This document shows positions 29,584-41,103 of a stretch of DNA of 64,000 bases, one piece after another. The stretch is taken from NCBI RefSeq assembly GCF_007981265.1, contig NZ_CP034363.1, forward strand, positions 3,844,001 through 3,908,000, written 5' to 3'. Position numbers and translations under genes: made by a program. Source of the DNA: Pantoea sp. CCBC3-3-1 (GTDB taxonomy: Bacteria > Pseudomonadota > Gammaproteobacteria > Enterobacterales > Enterobacteriaceae). The notes under the pieces were generated by a model. The model was given only the letters and a program-made list of their open reading frames with translations. It had not been told where the DNA came from and made no database searches. Each line of letters begins with the position of its first letter. Positions within the stretch are counted from its first letter, which is position 1.

Positions 29584-30576
29584 TTATTCGCGGAACAAGG
29601 CTTCAATATTCAGTCCCTGAGCCTGCAGGATTTCCCGCAGACGACGCAGACCTTCAACCTGAATCTGACGGACACGTTCGCGAGTCAGACCGATTTCGCG
29701 GCCCACATCTTCTAACGTAGCGGCTTCATAGCCCAACAGGCCGAAGCGACGCGCCAGAACCTCACGCTGTTTGGCGTTCAGTTCGAACAGCCATTTGACG
29801 ATGCTTTGCTTCATATCATCGTCCTGGGTGGTATCTTCCGGGCCGTTATCTTTCTCGTCGGCCAGGATATCCAGCAGCGCTTTCTCAGAATCTCCGCCTA
29901 ACGGCGTATCAACTGATGTAATGCGTTCGTTGAGACGCAGCATACGGCTGACATCATCAACGGGTTTATCAAGCTGCTCGGCAATTTCTTCTGCGCTTGG
30001 TTCGTGATCCAGCTTGTGGGCCAGTTCGCGAGCAGTACGCAGATAGACGTTCAGCTCTTTAACAATGTGAATTGGCAGGCGAATCGTACGGGTTTGGTTC
30101 ATGATAGCCCGTTCGATGGTCTGACGAATCCACCAGGTAGCGTAAGTAGAGAAACGGAATCCTCTTTCAGGATCAAATTTCTCTACCGCGCGGATTAAGC
30201 CGAGGTTACCTTCCTCAATCAGATCCAGCAAAGCCAGACCACGATTGCTGTAACGACGGGCAATCTTCACTACCAGACGTAAGTTACTTTCAATCATACG
30301 GCGACGGGACGGAACGTCCCCACGCAGTGCACGACGAGCGAAGAATACCTCTTCCTCAGCCGTGAGGAGCGGAGAATAACCAATCTCTCCCAGGTAAAGC
30401 TGCGTTGCATCTAATACACGTTGCGTAGCGCCTTGCGACAACAGCTCTTCTTCAGCTATATCGTTATCAGCAGGTTCGTTTCCGACAAGAGCCTTCTCAT
30501 CAAAAATCTCAGCTCCGTTTTCGTCGAATTCCGCGTCTTCATGTAACTCATTAACTTTCAGCGTATTCTGGCTCAT
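29584..30576 (-). CDS. rpoS: RNA polymerase sigma factor RpoS
   Basis: The 330-residue stationary-phase and general stress sigma factor, same length as in E. coli. Region 1.2 begins [11 protein letters not shown]. Region 2 has the [18 protein letters not shown] promoter-melting and -10 recognition helix near residues 141-158, and region 4 ends with the [21 protein letters not shown] helix-turn-helix. Ribosome site TAGGAG lies before ATG. nlpD is 50 bp upstream on the same strand; in E. coli the main rpoS promoter lies inside nlpD, so much of the leader is likely there. Translation is normally controlled by small RNAs and Hfq; I did not model the leader structure. Confidence 0.99.
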   Translation of the reverse strand: MSQNTLKVNELHEDAEFDENGAEIFDEKALVGNEPADNDIAEEELLSQGATQRVLDATQLYLGEIGYSPLLTAEEEVFFARRALRGDVPSRRRMIESNLRLVVKIARRYSNRGLALLDLIEEGNLGLIRAVEKFDPERGFRFSTYATWWIRQTIERAIMNQTRTIRLPIHIVKELNVYLRTARELAHKLDHEPSAEEIAEQLDKPVDDVSRMLRLNERITSVDTPLGGDSEKALLDILADEKDNGPEDTTQDDDMKQSIVKWLFELNAKQREVLARRFGLLGYEAATLEDVGREIGLTRERVRQIQVEGLRRLREILQAQGLNIEALFRE

Positions 30577-30626
30577 AAGCGGCTCCTACCCGTGATCCCA
30601 GGGCAGAACACCAGGGTTCTGCCGGA

Positions 30627-31694
30627 TTATCGCTGCGGTAAATAACGCAACGGGTTTACGGATTTCCCCTTGTAACGAATTTCAAAATGCAATCTAACCG
30701 AACTCGTGCCGGTACTGCCCATGGTCGCAATCTTCTGACCCGCTTTAACTTCTTGCTGCTCGCGGACCAGCATCGTGTCGTTATGGGCGTATGCACTCAG
30801 GTAATCATCATTATGTTTGATGATAATCAAGTTACCGTAACCGCGTAACGCATTCCCGGCATAAACAACGCGCCCTGAGGCGGTTGAGACGACGGGTTGC
30901 CCTCGCGATCCCGCGATATCAATACCTTTATTGCCACCTTCGGAAGCAGAGAAGTTATCAATGATCTTCCCGTCAGTCGGCCAACGCCAGCTTCCCACTG
31001 GAGTACTGCTGTTCGTTGTACTGCTGACGGTCGGTGCGGTAACCGGCGCTGTTGTCGTTGCAACAGTATTAGTGCCGGATGAAGGTAACATTTTGCCTTC
31101 ACTTGGTTTACCTGAATCCTCAGAATACGTAATAACTGGCTGGTGCGCAACCGTTGCGCCTTTCATTTGTGAAGTGGTCGGCTGAGTCGGTACGCCACCC
31201 GATGTGGCATCGGCTGCGGTAATTGCGTTGCCGCCAGTGAGGGTACCACCGGAGCCATTACTAACCTGCAACTGCTGGCCCACGTTGAGACTGTATGGCG
31301 CAGTGACGTTATTTCGTTCCGCTAAATCGCGGAAATCGTTCCCGGTAATCCAGGCAATATAGAACAGCGTATCACCGCGTTTAACGGTATAAGTTTGTCC
31401 GCTGTAGCTACCTTTAGGAATATTCCCATACGCGCGGTTGTACACGATGCGACCATTTTGTGTAACAACGTTTTCACTTTGACCGGAGGCTACGGGAGCA
31501 GATGAACGCGTGGAGATCGCCGGAGGACGGCCAATCAGCCCACCGCCGCCTTCGCTGGTTTGCGCATTATTACCGCCGCCAACGGAGCTGATAGGGGCCT
31601 GTGAATTGTTGCTGGAACAGCCAGCCAACCAAAATCCAACAAGTGAAAGCGCCGCAATCCGGCGTAACTTAAGTACTGGGCTTCCCGTGCTCAT
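30627..31694 (-). CDS. nlpD: Murein hydrolase activator NlpD
   Basis: A 355-residue outer-membrane lipoprotein (lipobox LAG-Cys26) that activates the amidase AmiC during daughter-cell separation. After a low-complexity Gly/Ser/Asn stretch comes a LysM peptidoglycan-binding domain ([14 protein letters not shown], near residues 101-145). Then a Ser/Thr/Pro/Val-rich linker leads to a C-terminal LytM (M23) domain. The LytM zinc ligands are degenerate: NKGIDIAG replaces the usual His-x3-Asp, and SVRLHFEI replaces the His-x-His motif. This matches a non-catalytic activator. It lies upstream of rpoS as in E. coli. Confidence 0.97.
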   Translation of the reverse strand: MSTGSPVLKLRRIAALSLVGFWLAGCSSNNSQAPISSVGGGNNAQTSEGGGGLIGRPPAISTRSSAPVASGQSENVVTQNGRIVYNRAYGNIPKGSYSGQTYTVKRGDTLFYIAWITGNDFRDLAERNNVTAPYSLNVGQQLQVSNGSGGTLTGGNAITAADATSGGVPTQPTTSQMKGATVAHQPVITYSEDSGKPSEGKMLPSSGTNTVATTTAPVTAPTVSSTTNSSTPVGSWRWPTDGKIIDNFSASEGGNKGIDIAGSRGQPVVSTASGRVVYAGNALRGYGNLIIIKHNDDYLSAYAHNDTMLVREQQEVKAGQKIATMGSTGTSSVRLHFEIRYKGKSVNPLRYLPQR

Positions 31695-31843
31695 TTATAT
31701 CCCCCGTTACGGCAAAACTGTGATAACTGTCCGGATGCAGGCCACTTAGCTGGCATCCGCAGTATTAAATTCTGAATGGATGAGATAGTAACAATATCGT
31801 GGTTCAGGTGCCATTCACAGATGTGACCAATTGCGTATCGGCG

Positions 31844-32470
31844 TCAGGCCAGGTCGCCCTGCACTAACGGCACAAAACGCACCGGCTCGATCGTTTCCAC
31901 CCTGTACTCGCTGCCCTTGCGGGTGATGCGCTTCAATTCCTGCTGCTCTTCGCCAACCGGCAGCACCAGCACCCCGCCTTCATCCAGCTGGTTAAGCAGC
32001 TCAACAGGGATTTCCGGGGGAGCCGCGGTAACGATAATGGCATCAAATGGCCCTTTTGCCGGCCAGCCCTGCCAGCCATCAGCGTGGCGGGTGGAAACGT
32101 TGTGCAGATCGAGCTGCTTCAGGCGACGTTTGGCCTGCCATTGCAGACCTTTGATACGTTCAACGGAGTAAACATGCCCGACCAGATGCGCCAGGATAGC
32201 GGTCTGATAGCCCGATCCCGTACCAATCTCCAGCACGCGAGACGTGGGCTTAAGCGCCAGTAGCGAGGTCATTTTCGCCACAATATAAGGCTGAGAAATG
32301 GTCTGCCCGGAACCGATCGGCAGCGCCATGTTTTCCCAGGCATTATGCTCGAAAGCCTCGTCGACAAACCGCTCGCGCGGCACCTCTTCCATGGCTTTCA
32401 GCAGCAGCTCATCGTCGATCCCCTGCTGACGCAGCTGCGCCAGCAGTGTATCAATGCGTCGCATCACCAT
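31844..32470 (-). CDS. pcm: Protein-L-isoaspartate O-methyltransferase
   Basis: A 208-residue SAM-dependent enzyme that methylates isoaspartyl residues in damaged proteins so they can revert to aspartate. The SAM-binding [15 protein letters not shown] motif is near residues 79-93, and the [15 protein letters not shown] substrate-loop signature precedes it at about 51-65. It overlaps surE by 7 bp and is followed by nlpD. Usual length and usual place. Confidence 0.97.
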   Translation of the reverse strand: MVMRRIDTLLAQLRQQGIDDELLLKAMEEVPRERFVDEAFEHNAWENMALPIGSGQTISQPYIVAKMTSLLALKPTSRVLEIGTGSGYQTAILAHLVGHVYSVERIKGLQWQAKRRLKQLDLHNVSTRHADGWQGWPAKGPFDAIIVTAAPPEIPVELLNQLDEGGVLVLPVGEEQQELKRITRKGSEYRVETIEPVRFVPLVQGDLA

Positions 32471-33225
32471 TCGCTGCCAACCTCGGCACTAACCAACCAT
32501 GCAGCAACAACCTCCTGCGCGTTATGGGCAGTGAGATCGACGTGCAGCGCAGTGACCGAAACATAGCCTTCATCCACGGCAGCAAAATCGGTATCCGGAC
32601 CGGCATCGAACTTGTCGCCCGGCGGCCCAATCCAGTACATCGTGTTGCCGCGCGGATCCTGCTGTGCAATAACCTGATCGCTGGGATGGCGACTGCCGCA
32701 ACGGGTCACACGAATACCTTTGATTTCCGCCAGCGGCAGATCGGGAACGTTAATATTGAGGATGCGGCCAGTGCGCAGCGGTTCACGCTGCAAAGCGCGC
32801 AAAATTGAACAGGTGACGGCCGCAGCGGTATCGTAATGTTGATGGCCATCAAGCGAGACAGCCAGCGCGGGCAGTCCCAGATGACGCCCTTCCATTGCCG
32901 CCGCCACCGTACCGGAATAGATGACGTCATCACCGAGGTTCGGCCCGGCATTGATGCCGGAGACCACGATATCGGGTTTTGGGCGCATCAGCGTGTTAAC
33001 GCCCAGATAGACGCAATCGGTCGGCGTCCCCATTTGTACAGCAATATCACCGTTGGGATAGCTGAAAGTACGAAGCGGCGTTTCCAGCGTCAGTGAGTTA
33101 GACGCCCCGCTACGATTGCGATCCGGCGCGACCACCTGCACTTCCGCAAATTCACGCAGCGCGGTAGCCAGCGTTTGGATACCGGGAGCATGAATACCGT
33201 CATCGTTACTCAGCAAAATTCGCAT
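32464..33225 (-). CDS. surE: 5'/3'-nucleotidase SurE
   Basis: A 253-residue metal-dependent phosphatase acting on nucleoside monophosphates and short polyphosphate, linked to stationary-phase survival. The metal-binding LLSNDDG is at residues 4-10 (Asp8, Asp9), with the conserved [10 protein letters not shown] segment at 37-46 and [17 protein letters not shown] in the middle. In E. coli truD and surE are tightly packed; here 173 bp separate them. An extended -10 candidate in that gap suggests a separate promoter. Confidence 0.97.
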   Translation of the reverse strand: MRILLSNDDGIHAPGIQTLATALREFAEVQVVAPDRNRSGASNSLTLETPLRTFSYPNGDIAVQMGTPTDCVYLGVNTLMRPKPDIVVSGINAGPNLGDDVIYSGTVAAAMEGRHLGLPALAVSLDGHQHYDTAAAVTCSILRALQREPLRTGRILNINVPDLPLAEIKGIRVTRCGSRHPSDQVIAQQDPRGNTMYWIGPPGDKFDAGPDTDFAAVDEGYVSVTALHVDLTAHNAQEVVAAWLVSAEVGSEW

Positions 33226-33257
33226 CTGAACTTCAACCTCTTGATTTCAATATGCTA

Positions 33258-33266
33258 TCTATCATA
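33258..33266 (-). promoter_or_regulatory. Candidate extended -10 promoter for surE
   Basis: Minus-strand TGGTATGAT is a TGn-extended -10 (hexamer TATGAT) about 35 bp upstream of the surE start in the unusual 173-bp truD-surE gap. No clear -35 is visible. Confidence 0.35.
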
Positions 33267-33398
33267 CCACGCTTTATGCATCCTGCCGCCTGCGGGTTAA
33301 TCACAGCGGCAGAAGGTCAGTTCAGGCGGGATGTTCTGGAATGAGCAAACTGCATTCTATCGTGAGGAAAGCAACAGTACCAGGCGCAGTGAACCGGC

Positions 33399-34445
33399 TT
33401 ATTCGTCAATACTGACTTCTTCGTGCTGATTCAGAATTTCACGCACCACGCTGGTAGCGAAGCTTCCGGCCGGCAGCCAGAAATTCAGTTCAACGGTGAC
33501 ATCATCCCACCAGCTCCAGCCGAGATCGCGCGGGATGACCAGCACTGCGCGCCGGGCAGCATCCACTTTCTCGCGTTCAATAAGGCCGATCAGATCGGCT
33601 TCACCTGCAAGGCTCTGCTGCTCAAAAGCCAGCGCTTCGCCCTGAGTGCCCCAGTCGCCACTGCCCGGCAGCGGAGCGGTAATGCGAAGCTCGTTGTTAT
33701 CTACGCGCGCCTGAAGGGAAGCCAGCTCCGCTTCGTCGGCAACAAACCAGCTGCCGCGCCCGGTGAGCTGAAGCGCATCGCCCGGCATCACTTGAGTCAA
33801 CGAGCCCTGCTGCGTCAGGCGATCGCTCGCGATCTGATTGAACAGCACGCTACGGGCGGCAGACAGGATAAAGCTGCGTTTATTGCGCTCACGAACGCGA
33901 ATTTCATCGGCTGCCCAGCGTTTCGCCATCGTCAGATTGTTGCCGTCACGTCCAAAGCGCTGTTCACCAAAATAGTTAGGCACGCCGGCGACGGCAATCT
34001 GTTTCAGCCGCTGCTCTACCGCTTCCCGGTCAGAAACCTGACGCAAAATCAGCGTAAAAGCATTGCCCTGTAGCGCACCGGTACGCAATTTACGGCGGTG
34101 ACGAGCGCTTTCCAGCACCTCGCAGCCTTCCAGATCAAACTTAGTGAAGTCAGGGGTTTCTTTACCAGGAACACGCAGGCAAAACCACTGCTCGGTGACT
34201 GCATGGCGATCTTTCATGCCGGCAAAGCTGACATCACGAGGATGGACACCGGCGAATTTTGCCAGCGCCTCGGCGACAAAACGGGTATTGCAGCCGTTTT
34301 TACGGATGCGAACCAGCACCTGCTCGCCCTCGCCGTCTGGCCGATAGCCCAGATCTTCGATAACGATAAAGTCTTCCGGGTTCGCCTTCACCACGCCGCT
34401 GGCCGCAGGCTGACCGTACAGCCATTGCAGAGTGTTGACCGTCAT
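33399..34445 (-). CDS. truD: tRNA pseudouridine(13) synthase TruD
   Basis: A 348-residue enzyme that converts uridine 13 to pseudouridine in tRNA-Glu. The catalytic aspartate is Asp79 in [14 protein letters not shown], and [15 protein letters not shown] is the second family signature (about residues 157-171). It shares one base with ispF upstream. The TRUD insertion domain between these motifs and the C-terminus is of normal size. Confidence 0.97.
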   Translation of the reverse strand: MTVNTLQWLYGQPAASGVVKANPEDFIVIEDLGYRPDGEGEQVLVRIRKNGCNTRFVAEALAKFAGVHPRDVSFAGMKDRHAVTEQWFCLRVPGKETPDFTKFDLEGCEVLESARHRRKLRTGALQGNAFTLILRQVSDREAVEQRLKQIAVAGVPNYFGEQRFGRDGNNLTMAKRWAADEIRVRERNKRSFILSAARSVLFNQIASDRLTQQGSLTQVMPGDALQLTGRGSWFVADEAELASLQARVDNNELRITAPLPGSGDWGTQGEALAFEQQSLAGEADLIGLIEREKVDAARRAVLVIPRDLGWSWWDDVTVELNFWLPAGSFATSVVREILNQHEEVSIDE

Positions 34446-34924
34446 TAGGCAGCCGCCTTCATCAGTAGCGCGACAGCTTCACAAGCGATGCCCTCGCCGC
34501 GACCGGTAAAGCCCAGTTTTTCGGTGGTGGTGGCTTTTACGTTGACATCGTCCATATGGATGCCGAGATCTTCAGCGATGTTGATGCGCATTTGCGGCAC
34601 GTGCGGCAGCATTTTAGGGGCCTGAGCGATAATCGTGACGTCCACGTTGCCAATGCGATAGCCTTTCTTCTGAATCTGACGCCAGGCTTCGCGCAGCAGC
34701 TCGCGGCTGTCAGCGCCTTTATAAGCCGCGTCCGTGTCCGGGAACAGCTTGCCGATATCACCTAGCGCCGCCGCACCCAACAATGCATCGGTCAGCGCGT
34801 GCAGCGCGACGTCGCCGTCAGAATGCGCCAGTAAGCCCTTTTCATAAGGAATTCGCACGCCGCCAATAATCAGCGGGCCTTCGCCGCCAAACGCGTGAAC
34901 ATCAAAACCGTGGCCGATACGCAT
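34445..34924 (-). CDS. ispF: 2-C-methyl-D-erythritol 2,4-cyclodiphosphate synthase
   Basis: IspF closes the cyclodiphosphate ring in the MEP pathway of isoprenoid synthesis. The 159-residue protein has the zinc ligands Asp8 and His10 in RIGHGFDVH and the third histidine in the LAHSDGDV motif near residues 33-40. It shares one base with ispD before it and one with truD after it, so ispD-ispF-truD are translationally coupled. Confidence 0.98.
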   Translation of the reverse strand: MRIGHGFDVHAFGGEGPLIIGGVRIPYEKGLLAHSDGDVALHALTDALLGAAALGDIGKLFPDTDAAYKGADSRELLREAWRQIQKKGYRIGNVDVTIIAQAPKMLPHVPQMRINIAEDLGIHMDDVNVKATTTEKLGFTGRGEGIACEAVALLMKAAA

Positions 34925-35640
34925 TATGCGTTCTCCTTAATCTGTCGTTGAGTCAGGTAAAACGTGGCCAGCGCGAGATCTTCTGGCCGCGTCACCTTTA
35001 TATTATCGCTGCGGCCTGCGACCAGTTCAGGGTGATAGCCGCAATATTCCAGCGCTGAGGCTTCATCGGTAATCACCGCGCCTTCGTTGAGCGCGCGTTG
35101 CAGGCAGTTACGCAGCAGGTCGAGCGGAAAAAGCTGCGGCGTCAGAGCGTGCCAAAGCGCCTCGCGATCGACAGTATGCGCGATTGCAAGACCGGCTGAT
35201 TCCGCTCGTTTCATGGTGTCGCGGACCGGTGCCGCAAGGATACCGCCAACCTGACTGGTTGCGGTAAGCGCCAGCAGGCGCGTAAGGTCGTCGGGATGCA
35301 GGCAAGGACGCGCGGCGTCATGTACCAGCACCCAGCGTGAGGAAGATGCTGCCTGCAAACCGGCCAGAACGGAGTCGGCCCGCTCTTTGCCCCCCGCCAC
35401 GCTGATAATGCGCGGGTCGTTAGCAATGGGCAGCGTAGAAAACCAGGGATCGTCCGGACTGATAGCGACGATAATGCGGCAAATTCTGGGATGCGCCAGT
35501 AATCTGTCGAGCGCATGTTCCAGAATGGTTTTCCCCTGGATAGTCAGATACTGCTTAGGGCATTCAGCCTGCATCCGGCTGCCGATACCGGCAGCAGGAA
35601 CAATGGCAATGACGTCCGGTTCGGTGCCTGCGATGTTCAT
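34924..35640 (-). CDS. ispD: 2-C-methyl-D-erythritol 4-phosphate cytidylyltransferase
   Basis: IspD joins methylerythritol phosphate to CTP in the MEP pathway. The 238-residue enzyme has the nucleotide-binding [18 protein letters not shown] loop near residues 14-31 and a [10 protein letters not shown] motif near residue 103. It starts 3 bp after ftsB and overlaps ispF by one base. Confidence 0.98.
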   Translation of the reverse strand: MNIAGTEPDVIAIVPAAGIGSRMQAECPKQYLTIQGKTILEHALDRLLAHPRICRIIVAISPDDPWFSTLPIANDPRIISVAGGKERADSVLAGLQAASSSRWVLVHDAARPCLHPDDLTRLLALTATSQVGGILAAPVRDTMKRAESAGLAIAHTVDREALWHALTPQLFPLDLLRNCLQRALNEGAVITDEASALEYCGYHPELVAGRSDNIKVTRPEDLALATFYLTQRQIKENA

Positions 35641-35643
35641 GTT

Positions 35644-35958
35644 TTATCGTTGCTGACTGTTACCCTGCTGCACGTTTCGTCTGTTTTGATCCGGCACCAG
35701 GCGATAGAAGGTTTCGCCGGGTTTGATCATCCCCAGCTCGTTACGTGCGCGTTCCTCAATTGCTTCAGAACCGCCGTTAAGATCGTCGATTTCTGCAAAC
35801 AGCTGATCGTTACGCGCTTTTAGCTTCGCGTTACTGCTTTGCTGCACGGCAACATCTTCATTGACGCGCGTATAATCATGTATGCCGTTCTTGCCCAGCC
35901 AGAGCGAATATTGCAGCCAGCCGAGTAAAACAAGTAACAGCAGCGTAAGTTTTCCCAT
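35644..35958 (-). CDS. ftsB: Cell division protein FtsB
   Basis: A 104-residue single-pass inner-membrane protein that joins FtsL and FtsQ in the divisome. The start at 35958 gives the [19 protein letters not shown] membrane helix found in homologues; an upstream in-frame ATG would add 18 unrelated residues. A GGGGG-type ribosome site precedes it. After the helix comes a coiled coil (about residues 29-70) with [19 protein letters not shown], then the C-terminal FYRLVP segment. Confidence 0.97.
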   Translation of the reverse strand: MGKLTLLLLVLLGWLQYSLWLGKNGIHDYTRVNEDVAVQQSSNAKLKARNDQLFAEIDDLNGGSEAIEERARNELGMIKPGETFYRLVPDQNRRNVQQGNSQQR

Positions 35959-36162
35959 CCCCGCCCCCTGAAAAACGGCCCAATCATCCCACAACTTTTC
36001 CCCCGACTCCACTCCGACAGAGATTTAGCCGCGGATTAACGGATCGGTGAGCGTTTAGCGACCTGAAACAGGCAGGATTAAGCAAAGTTCTGTTACCGGT
36101 ATGCGCATTCAGACATCAGATTTTGCCAGTGCGCAGGCAAACCTTCCGACAATCAGCGACAA

Positions 36163-36483
36163 TTACCAGCCGCTCAGCAGCGTAAACAACAGCCAGAACA
36201 GCCCGACGACGACGACAATCGTGAGCAGGAGCGTCCAGATGAGATGACCGCGCAGCAGCACGCTGGCGACGATGCCGATCAGCACCGAGACCGGCAGCAG
36301 TGCCAGAAAGAAAGGCCAGGTGTACAGAAAGAAAAACAGCGTGTTGGAGCCGTAGAGTATGAAGGGGATCGCGAGGGCGAGCCAGTAGCAGGCAAAGCCG
36401 ACAACCCCGCCGGGAAACGACCAGGAAATCTCTTCCTGGTCCCGGTCATCTTTACGGGCCAGCATGGGCGTAACGTTATGCAT
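36163..36483 (-). CDS. ygbE: DUF3561 inner-membrane protein YgbE
   Basis: A 106-residue protein with three hydrophobic helices after a charged N-terminus. The central YGSNTLFFFLYTWPFFLALLPV segment, split here at YGSNTLFFFLYTW and PFFLALLPV, is characteristic of YgbE. Function is unknown. Position between ftsB and cysC is the same as in E. coli. Confidence 0.9.
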   Translation of the reverse strand: MHNVTPMLARKDDRDQEEISWSFPGGVVGFACYWLALAIPFILYGSNTLFFFLYTWPFFLALLPVSVLIGIVASVLLRGHLIWTLLLTIVVVVGLFWLLFTLLSGW

Positions 36484-36539
36484 AAGTATCCTGTTGACGC
36501 GTGATACGGCCCGCTCTGAGGCGTTTTGCCGTGGCTATC

Positions 36540-37148
36540 TCAGGGCTTGATGATATCGCGACCGCGCAGCAGATCTAACACTTGAACCAGCAAATTTGTT
36601 ACCAATTGTTCGCCGTCGAGGCGGATTTCCGGCTGTTCTGGCGCTTCATATACGGCGTCAATGCCGGTGAAGTTACGCAGCTCACCGGCACGCGCTTTTT
36701 TGTACAATCCTTTCGGATCGCGCGCCTCACAAATCGCCAGCGGCGTGTCGACAAAGACCTCAATAAAGCGGCCTTCGCCGAGCAGATCGCGGACCATCTG
36801 GCGCTCCTCACGATGCGGCGAAATAAACGCGCTCAGCACCACCAGCCCGGCATCCACCATCAGCTTCGCCACTTCGCCGACGCGGCGAATGTTCTCTTTA
36901 CGATCGTCATCGCTGAAGCCCAAATCGCGGCACAGGCCATGGCGAACGTTGTCGCCATCCAGCAAATAGGTGCTGACGCCAAGCTGATGCAAAGCCTGCT
37001 CCAGCGCACCCGCAACGGTAGATTTCCCCGACCCCGACAGGCCGGTAAACCACAGCACCACGCCCTGATGGCCGTGCTGCTTTTCACGTTCCTCACGCGT
37101 CAGGGCATGGTCGTGCCAGATGACGTTTTCATCATGAGCGGCAGCCAT
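36540..37148 (-). CDS. cysC: Adenylyl-sulfate kinase
   Basis: CysC phosphorylates adenosine 5'-phosphosulfate to PAPS, the second activation step of sulfate assimilation. The 202-residue kinase has the P-loop GLSGSGKST at residues 36-44, the [11 protein letters not shown] substrate segment near 62-72, and the ISPHREER loop. It shares one base with cysN. It is the last gene of the cysG-D-N-C unit. Confidence 0.98.
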   Translation of the reverse strand: MAAAHDENVIWHDHALTREEREKQHGHQGVVLWFTGLSGSGKSTVAGALEQALHQLGVSTYLLDGDNVRHGLCRDLGFSDDDRKENIRRVGEVAKLMVDAGLVVLSAFISPHREERQMVRDLLGEGRFIEVFVDTPLAICEARDPKGLYKKARAGELRNFTGIDAVYEAPEQPEIRLDGEQLVTNLLVQVLDLLRGRDIIKP

Positions 37149-38578
37149 TATTTGCCGCCTGACAGCAGATCGCGAGCGCCCCAGTGTGGGAAATGACGAC
37201 GGACTAACGCGTTCAGCTCCAGCTCAAAGGCGCTGAAATTGCCGTTTTCCTGCACCGCCTCTTCCTGAGGTTCACGGATCATACCGGCACCCACCGTCAC
37301 GTTGCTCAGACGGTCGATGAAGATCATGCCGCCGGTCACCGGGTTTTGCTGATACTTATCCAGCACCATCGGCTCATCGAAAGTCAGATCGACCAGGCCG
37401 ATACCGTTCAGCGGCAGGCTTTCCACGCTCAGCTGCTTCAGGCTGTTGATTTCCACCTGATACTGCACTTTCTCAACGCGCGCGCGGGTTTTCTTACCGG
37501 CAATTTTAATGTCAAAACTCTGCCCCGGTACCAGCGGCTGTTCTGCCATCCAGACCACATCAACGCTGGCTGCCTGTACCGGCTTCAGCACGGCACCCGC
37601 TTCTACCAGCAGATCGCCACGGCTGATGTCGATTTCATCTTTCAGCACCAGCGTAATCGCTTCACCCGCCTGCGCTTCCTGCAAGTCGCCGTCGAAGGTG
37701 ACGATGCGTGCAATAGAAGATTCCACGCCGGAAGGCAGCACTTTGACGCGCTGACCCACATGAACCGCTCCTGACGCCAGCGTCCCGGCATAGCCGCGGA
37801 AATCCAGGTTAGGACGGTTCACGTACTGCACCGGGAAACGCATGGGCTGCTGTTCCACCACGCGCTTCACTTCGACCGTTTCCAGCACGTCCAGCAGCGT
37901 TGGGCCGGTGTACCAGCTCATCGCTTCGCTTGGGCTGGCGACGTTCTCGCCTTCCAGCGCGGAAAGCGGCACGAAGCGGATATCCAGATCGTTCGGCAGC
38001 TGAGCAGCAAAGTCGAGGTAATCGGTTTTGATTTGCTCAAACGTCGCTTCGCTATACTCAACCAGATCCATTTTGTTGATGGCGACCACCAGATGCTTGA
38101 TGCCCAGCAGCGTGGAGATAAAGCTGTGGCGACGCGTCTGGTCCAGCACGCCTTTACGCGCATCGATCAGCAGGATCGCCAGGTCGCAGGTTGACGCGCC
38201 GGTTGCCATGTTGCGGGTGTATTGCTCGTGTCCCGGCGTGTCGGCAATAATAAATTTACGCTTCTCGGTGGAGAAATAACGGTAAGCCACGTCGATGGTG
38301 ATGCCCTGCTCGCGCTCGGCCTGCAAGCCATCGACCAGCAGCGCCAGATCCAGTTTTTCGCCCTGGGTGCCGTGACGCTTGCTGTCGTTATGCAGCGAGG
38401 AGAGCTGATCTTCATAAATCTGACGCGTGTCGTGCAGGAGACGGCCAATCAGCGTGCTCTTGCCATCGTCGACGCTGCCGCAGGTCAGAAAACGCAGCAG
38501 GCTTTTATGTTGCTGTGCGTGCAGCCAGGCTTCCACGCCGCCCTGATCGGCAATTTGTTGTGCAATGACGGTATTCAT
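37148..38578 (-). CDS. cysN: Sulfate adenylyltransferase subunit 1 (GTPase)
   Basis: CysN is the regulatory GTPase of ATP sulfurylase; GTP hydrolysis drives formation of APS. The 476-residue protein resembles an elongation factor: G1 GSVDDGKS at residues 34-41, the DTPGHEQY G3 motif near 113-120, and NKMDLV G4 near 168-173. Two beta-barrel domains follow. It begins 9 bp after cysD and shares a base with cysC. Confidence 0.98.
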   Translation of the reverse strand: MNTVIAQQIADQGGVEAWLHAQQHKSLLRFLTCGSVDDGKSTLIGRLLHDTRQIYEDQLSSLHNDSKRHGTQGEKLDLALLVDGLQAEREQGITIDVAYRYFSTEKRKFIIADTPGHEQYTRNMATGASTCDLAILLIDARKGVLDQTRRHSFISTLLGIKHLVVAINKMDLVEYSEATFEQIKTDYLDFAAQLPNDLDIRFVPLSALEGENVASPSEAMSWYTGPTLLDVLETVEVKRVVEQQPMRFPVQYVNRPNLDFRGYAGTLASGAVHVGQRVKVLPSGVESSIARIVTFDGDLQEAQAGEAITLVLKDEIDISRGDLLVEAGAVLKPVQAASVDVVWMAEQPLVPGQSFDIKIAGKKTRARVEKVQYQVEINSLKQLSVESLPLNGIGLVDLTFDEPMVLDKYQQNPVTGGMIFIDRLSNVTVGAGMIREPQEEAVQENGNFSAFELELNALVRRHFPHWGARDLLSGGK

Positions 38579-38587
38579 GTCGGCTCC

Positions 38588-39496
38588 TTAGAAATAACCC
38601 TGGCGTTTCTTCAGCTCCATCGAGCCGGACTGATCGCGGTCGATGACGCGCCCCTGACGTTCGCTGGTGGTGGAAACCAGCATCTCTTCGATGATTTCAG
38701 GCAGCGTTTGCGCTTCCGATTCCACCGCGCCGGTCAGCGGCCAGCAGCCGAGCGTGCGGAAACGCACCATGCGTTCTTCAATTTTCTCGCCAGGCTGTAA
38801 ATCAATGCGATCGTCATCAATCATCATCAGCATGCCGTCGCGTTCCAGTACCGGACGCGGCGCAGCCAGGTAAAGTGGGACGATGTCGATATTTTCCAGG
38901 AAGATGTACTGCCAGATATCCAGCTCGGTCCAGTTAGAGAGCGGGAAGACGCGGATGCTTTCGCCTTTGTTGATCTGGCCGTTGTAGTTGTGCCACAGCT
39001 CAGGACGCTGGTTTTTTGGATCCCAACGGTGAAAACGGTCGCGGAAGGAGTAGATACGCTCTTTCGCACGCGATTTTTCTTCGTCGCGACGAGCGCCGCC
39101 GAACGCGGCATCAAAGCCGTATTTGTTCAGCGCCTGCTTCAGTCCTTCAGTTTTCATGATATCGGTATGTTTGGCACTGCCGTGCACGAACGGGTTAATG
39201 CCCATCGCCACGCCTTCCGGGTTGCGATGCACCAGCAGCTCTGCGCCAATCTCTTTCACCGTGCGGTCACGAAATTCGTACATTTCTTTGAATTTCCAAC
39301 CGGTATCGACGTGCAGCAGCGGGAACGGTAGCGTGCCCGGATAAAATGCTTTACGCGCCAGGTGCAGCATTACCGAGGAGTCTTTTCCGATAGAGTACAT
39401 CATCACCGGATTGCCGAACTCTGCCGCCACTTCACGGATGATATGGATACTTTCCGCTTCCAGTTGACGCAGGTGGGTGAGTCGTTTTTGATCCAT
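38588..39496 (-). CDS. cysD: Sulfate adenylyltransferase subunit 2
   Basis: CysD is the catalytic ATP-sulfurylase subunit that adenylylates sulfate to APS. The 302-residue protein has the ATP pyrophosphatase P-loop [12 protein letters not shown] beginning at residue 35 and the conserved HVDTGWKF segment near 63-70. It sits between cysG and cysN with 9-bp gaps on both sides. Confidence 0.98.
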   Translation of the reverse strand: MDQKRLTHLRQLEAESIHIIREVAAEFGNPVMMYSIGKDSSVMLHLARKAFYPGTLPFPLLHVDTGWKFKEMYEFRDRTVKEIGAELLVHRNPEGVAMGINPFVHGSAKHTDIMKTEGLKQALNKYGFDAAFGGARRDEEKSRAKERIYSFRDRFHRWDPKNQRPELWHNYNGQINKGESIRVFPLSNWTELDIWQYIFLENIDIVPLYLAAPRPVLERDGMLMMIDDDRIDLQPGEKIEERMVRFRTLGCWPLTGAVESEAQTLPEIIEEMLVSTTSERQGRVIDRDQSGSMELKKRQGYF

Positions 39497-39505
39497 AACT
39501 TTTCC

Positions 39506-40921
39506 TCAAGCCAAATTCACAACAGCCGACTCGCGTCCGGCCTGCTGCGCTGAATGTTGAAACCACGCCAGCTGCTGATGCAGGTTAACCACTTCCCCGA
39601 TCACTAACAGGGCTGGCGTTGGCGCGCGTTGCGCGAGTCCTTCTAATTCTTCCAGCGTGCCGGTCAGCACTTGCTGATCCTGACGCGTTCCACGGCCAAT
39701 CACCGCGACCGGCGTGTGGGCATCGCGGCCATGGGCAATCAGCTGCGCCGAGATCTCAGCGGCTTTCACCGTACCCATATAAATCGCCAGCGTTTGACGG
39801 GCACGTGCCAGCGATGGCCAGTCCATGCCTTCGCCATCGGCGCGGCAATGACCGGTAATAAACAGTACGCTCTGAGCGTGGTCGCGGTGCGTTAGCGGAA
39901 TACCGGCATAGGCGGTTGCGCCTGCGGCAGCCGTGACGCCGGGTACGACCTGGAAAGGAATGCCGGCCTCAACCGCTGCCTGCAATTCTTCGCCGCCGCG
40001 ACCAAAGATAAAGGGATCGCCGCCTTTCAGCCGCACCACGCGTTTGCCCTTTTTCGCCAGCTCCACCAGCAGACGGTTGGTCTCGTGTTGGGGAACGGTG
40101 TGCGCATTAGCCCGCTTGCCTACGCAGATGCGGTCGGCATCCCGGCGTACTAAATCAAGAATTTCGTCGCTGACCAGATGGTCATAGAGCACCACGTCCG
40201 CCTGCTGCATCACCTGAAGGCCGCGCAAGGTCAGCAGGCCAGCATCGCCCGGGCCTGCGCCCACCAGGATGATTTCACCCTGATTCGACTGGGTGTCAGT
40301 CAGCTGGCGATCCAACGTCTGTTCGGCGCCCTGAACGTTGCCCGCAGCGACCTGGCTGGCAAACAGTCCGTTAAACGCGGTTTCCCAAAAGCGGCGACGC
40401 TCGGACATCTTGCTAAAGCGGTCTTTCACCTTGCCTCGCCAGCGACCGGCGATTTCCGCCATCTGTCCCAGATTAGCGGGTAACAGCGCTTCAAGTTTCT
40501 CACGCAGCAGGCGGGCCAGAACCGGCGCGGTGCCGCTGGAAGAGATCGCCACCACCAGCGGTGAGCGATCCACAATCGATGGAAAAATGAAGGAGCATTT
40601 AGGCTGATCGTCCACCACGTTAGCCAGTAGCCGACGCTCGCTGGCGTCATCGAAGACGCGGCTGTTGAGTTCACCGTCGTCGGTGGCGGCAATCACCAGG
40701 TAAACGCTGTCCAGCTGGCTGCTTTGGTATTCCTGAGCTATCCACTCGACCGCGCCGCTGTGGTGCAGGGACGACAGCTCTTCGCAAAGTTCCCGGGCAG
40801 CGATTTGCACGCGTGCGCCTGCGCGACGCAGCAGTTCGATTTTGCGCGCAGCAACATCACCGCCGCCAACAACCAGCACCGGTTTGTTTCGGATGTCTGC
40901 AAAAAGAGGGAGATAGTCCAC
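39506..40921 (-). CDS. cysG: Siroheme synthase CysG
   Basis: A trifunctional enzyme making siroheme from uroporphyrinogen III. The N-terminal dehydrogenase/ferrochelatase domain has the NAD-binding [13 protein letters not shown] near residues 14-26. The C-terminal methyltransferase domain has the [16 protein letters not shown] and [16 protein letters not shown] motifs. I chose the GTG at 40921 (471 residues) because AAGG lies 5 bp before it and homology to CysG begins there; the longer frame to 41044 adds 41 unrelated residues overlapping the promoter. The gene heads the cysDNC operon, supplying cofactor for sulfite reductase. In E. coli cysG is elsewhere, with the nir genes. Confidence 0.93.
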   Translation of the reverse strand: MDYLPLFADIRNKPVLVVGGGDVAARKIELLRRAGARVQIAARELCEELSSLHHSGAVEWIAQEYQSSQLDSVYLVIAATDDGELNSRVFDDASERRLLANVVDDQPKCSFIFPSIVDRSPLVVAISSSGTAPVLARLLREKLEALLPANLGQMAEIAGRWRGKVKDRFSKMSERRRFWETAFNGLFASQVAAGNVQGAEQTLDRQLTDTQSNQGEIILVGAGPGDAGLLTLRGLQVMQQADVVLYDHLVSDEILDLVRRDADRICVGKRANAHTVPQHETNRLLVELAKKGKRVVRLKGGDPFIFGRGGEELQAAVEAGIPFQVVPGVTAAAGATAYAGIPLTHRDHAQSVLFITGHCRADGEGMDWPSLARARQTLAIYMGTVKAAEISAQLIAHGRDAHTPVAVIGRGTRQDQQVLTGTLEELEGLAQRAPTPALLVIGEVVNLHQQLAWFQHSAQQAGRESAVVNLA

Positions 40922-40954
40922 GTCAGCCTTATCAAATAACAAAAAGTTAACGCG

Positions 40955-40984
40955 ACTATACGGCCCCGGCTTAAGGCTTATGAA
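40955..40984 (-). promoter_or_regulatory. Predicted promoter of cysG-cysD-cysN-cysC
   Basis: Minus strand: TTCATA (40979-40984) and TATAGT (40955-40960), spacing 18 bp, 34 bp upstream of the chosen cysG start. The weak -35 fits an activator-dependent promoter. Confidence 0.5.
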
Positions 40985-40993
40985 ATTACTAAT

Positions 40994-41019
40994 TGGAATG
41001 AGTAGTTCCCGAATGGAAT
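40994..41019 (-). promoter_or_regulatory. Candidate CysB activator site
   Basis: Two ATTCCA repeats on the minus strand (40994-40999 and 41014-41019) are exactly 20 bp apart, two helical turns, just upstream of the predicted -35. CysB sites upstream of cys promoters contain such ATTCC half-elements. The call rests on position and repeat spacing. Confidence 0.45.
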
Positions 41020-41103
41020 AACGCCCTGGCAAAGCTAAGGACAAAATGTGCTTAACGGATGAAAAACCGGGGCTTTCAGAGAGAATGTAATTGTGCGCGC
41101 ACG

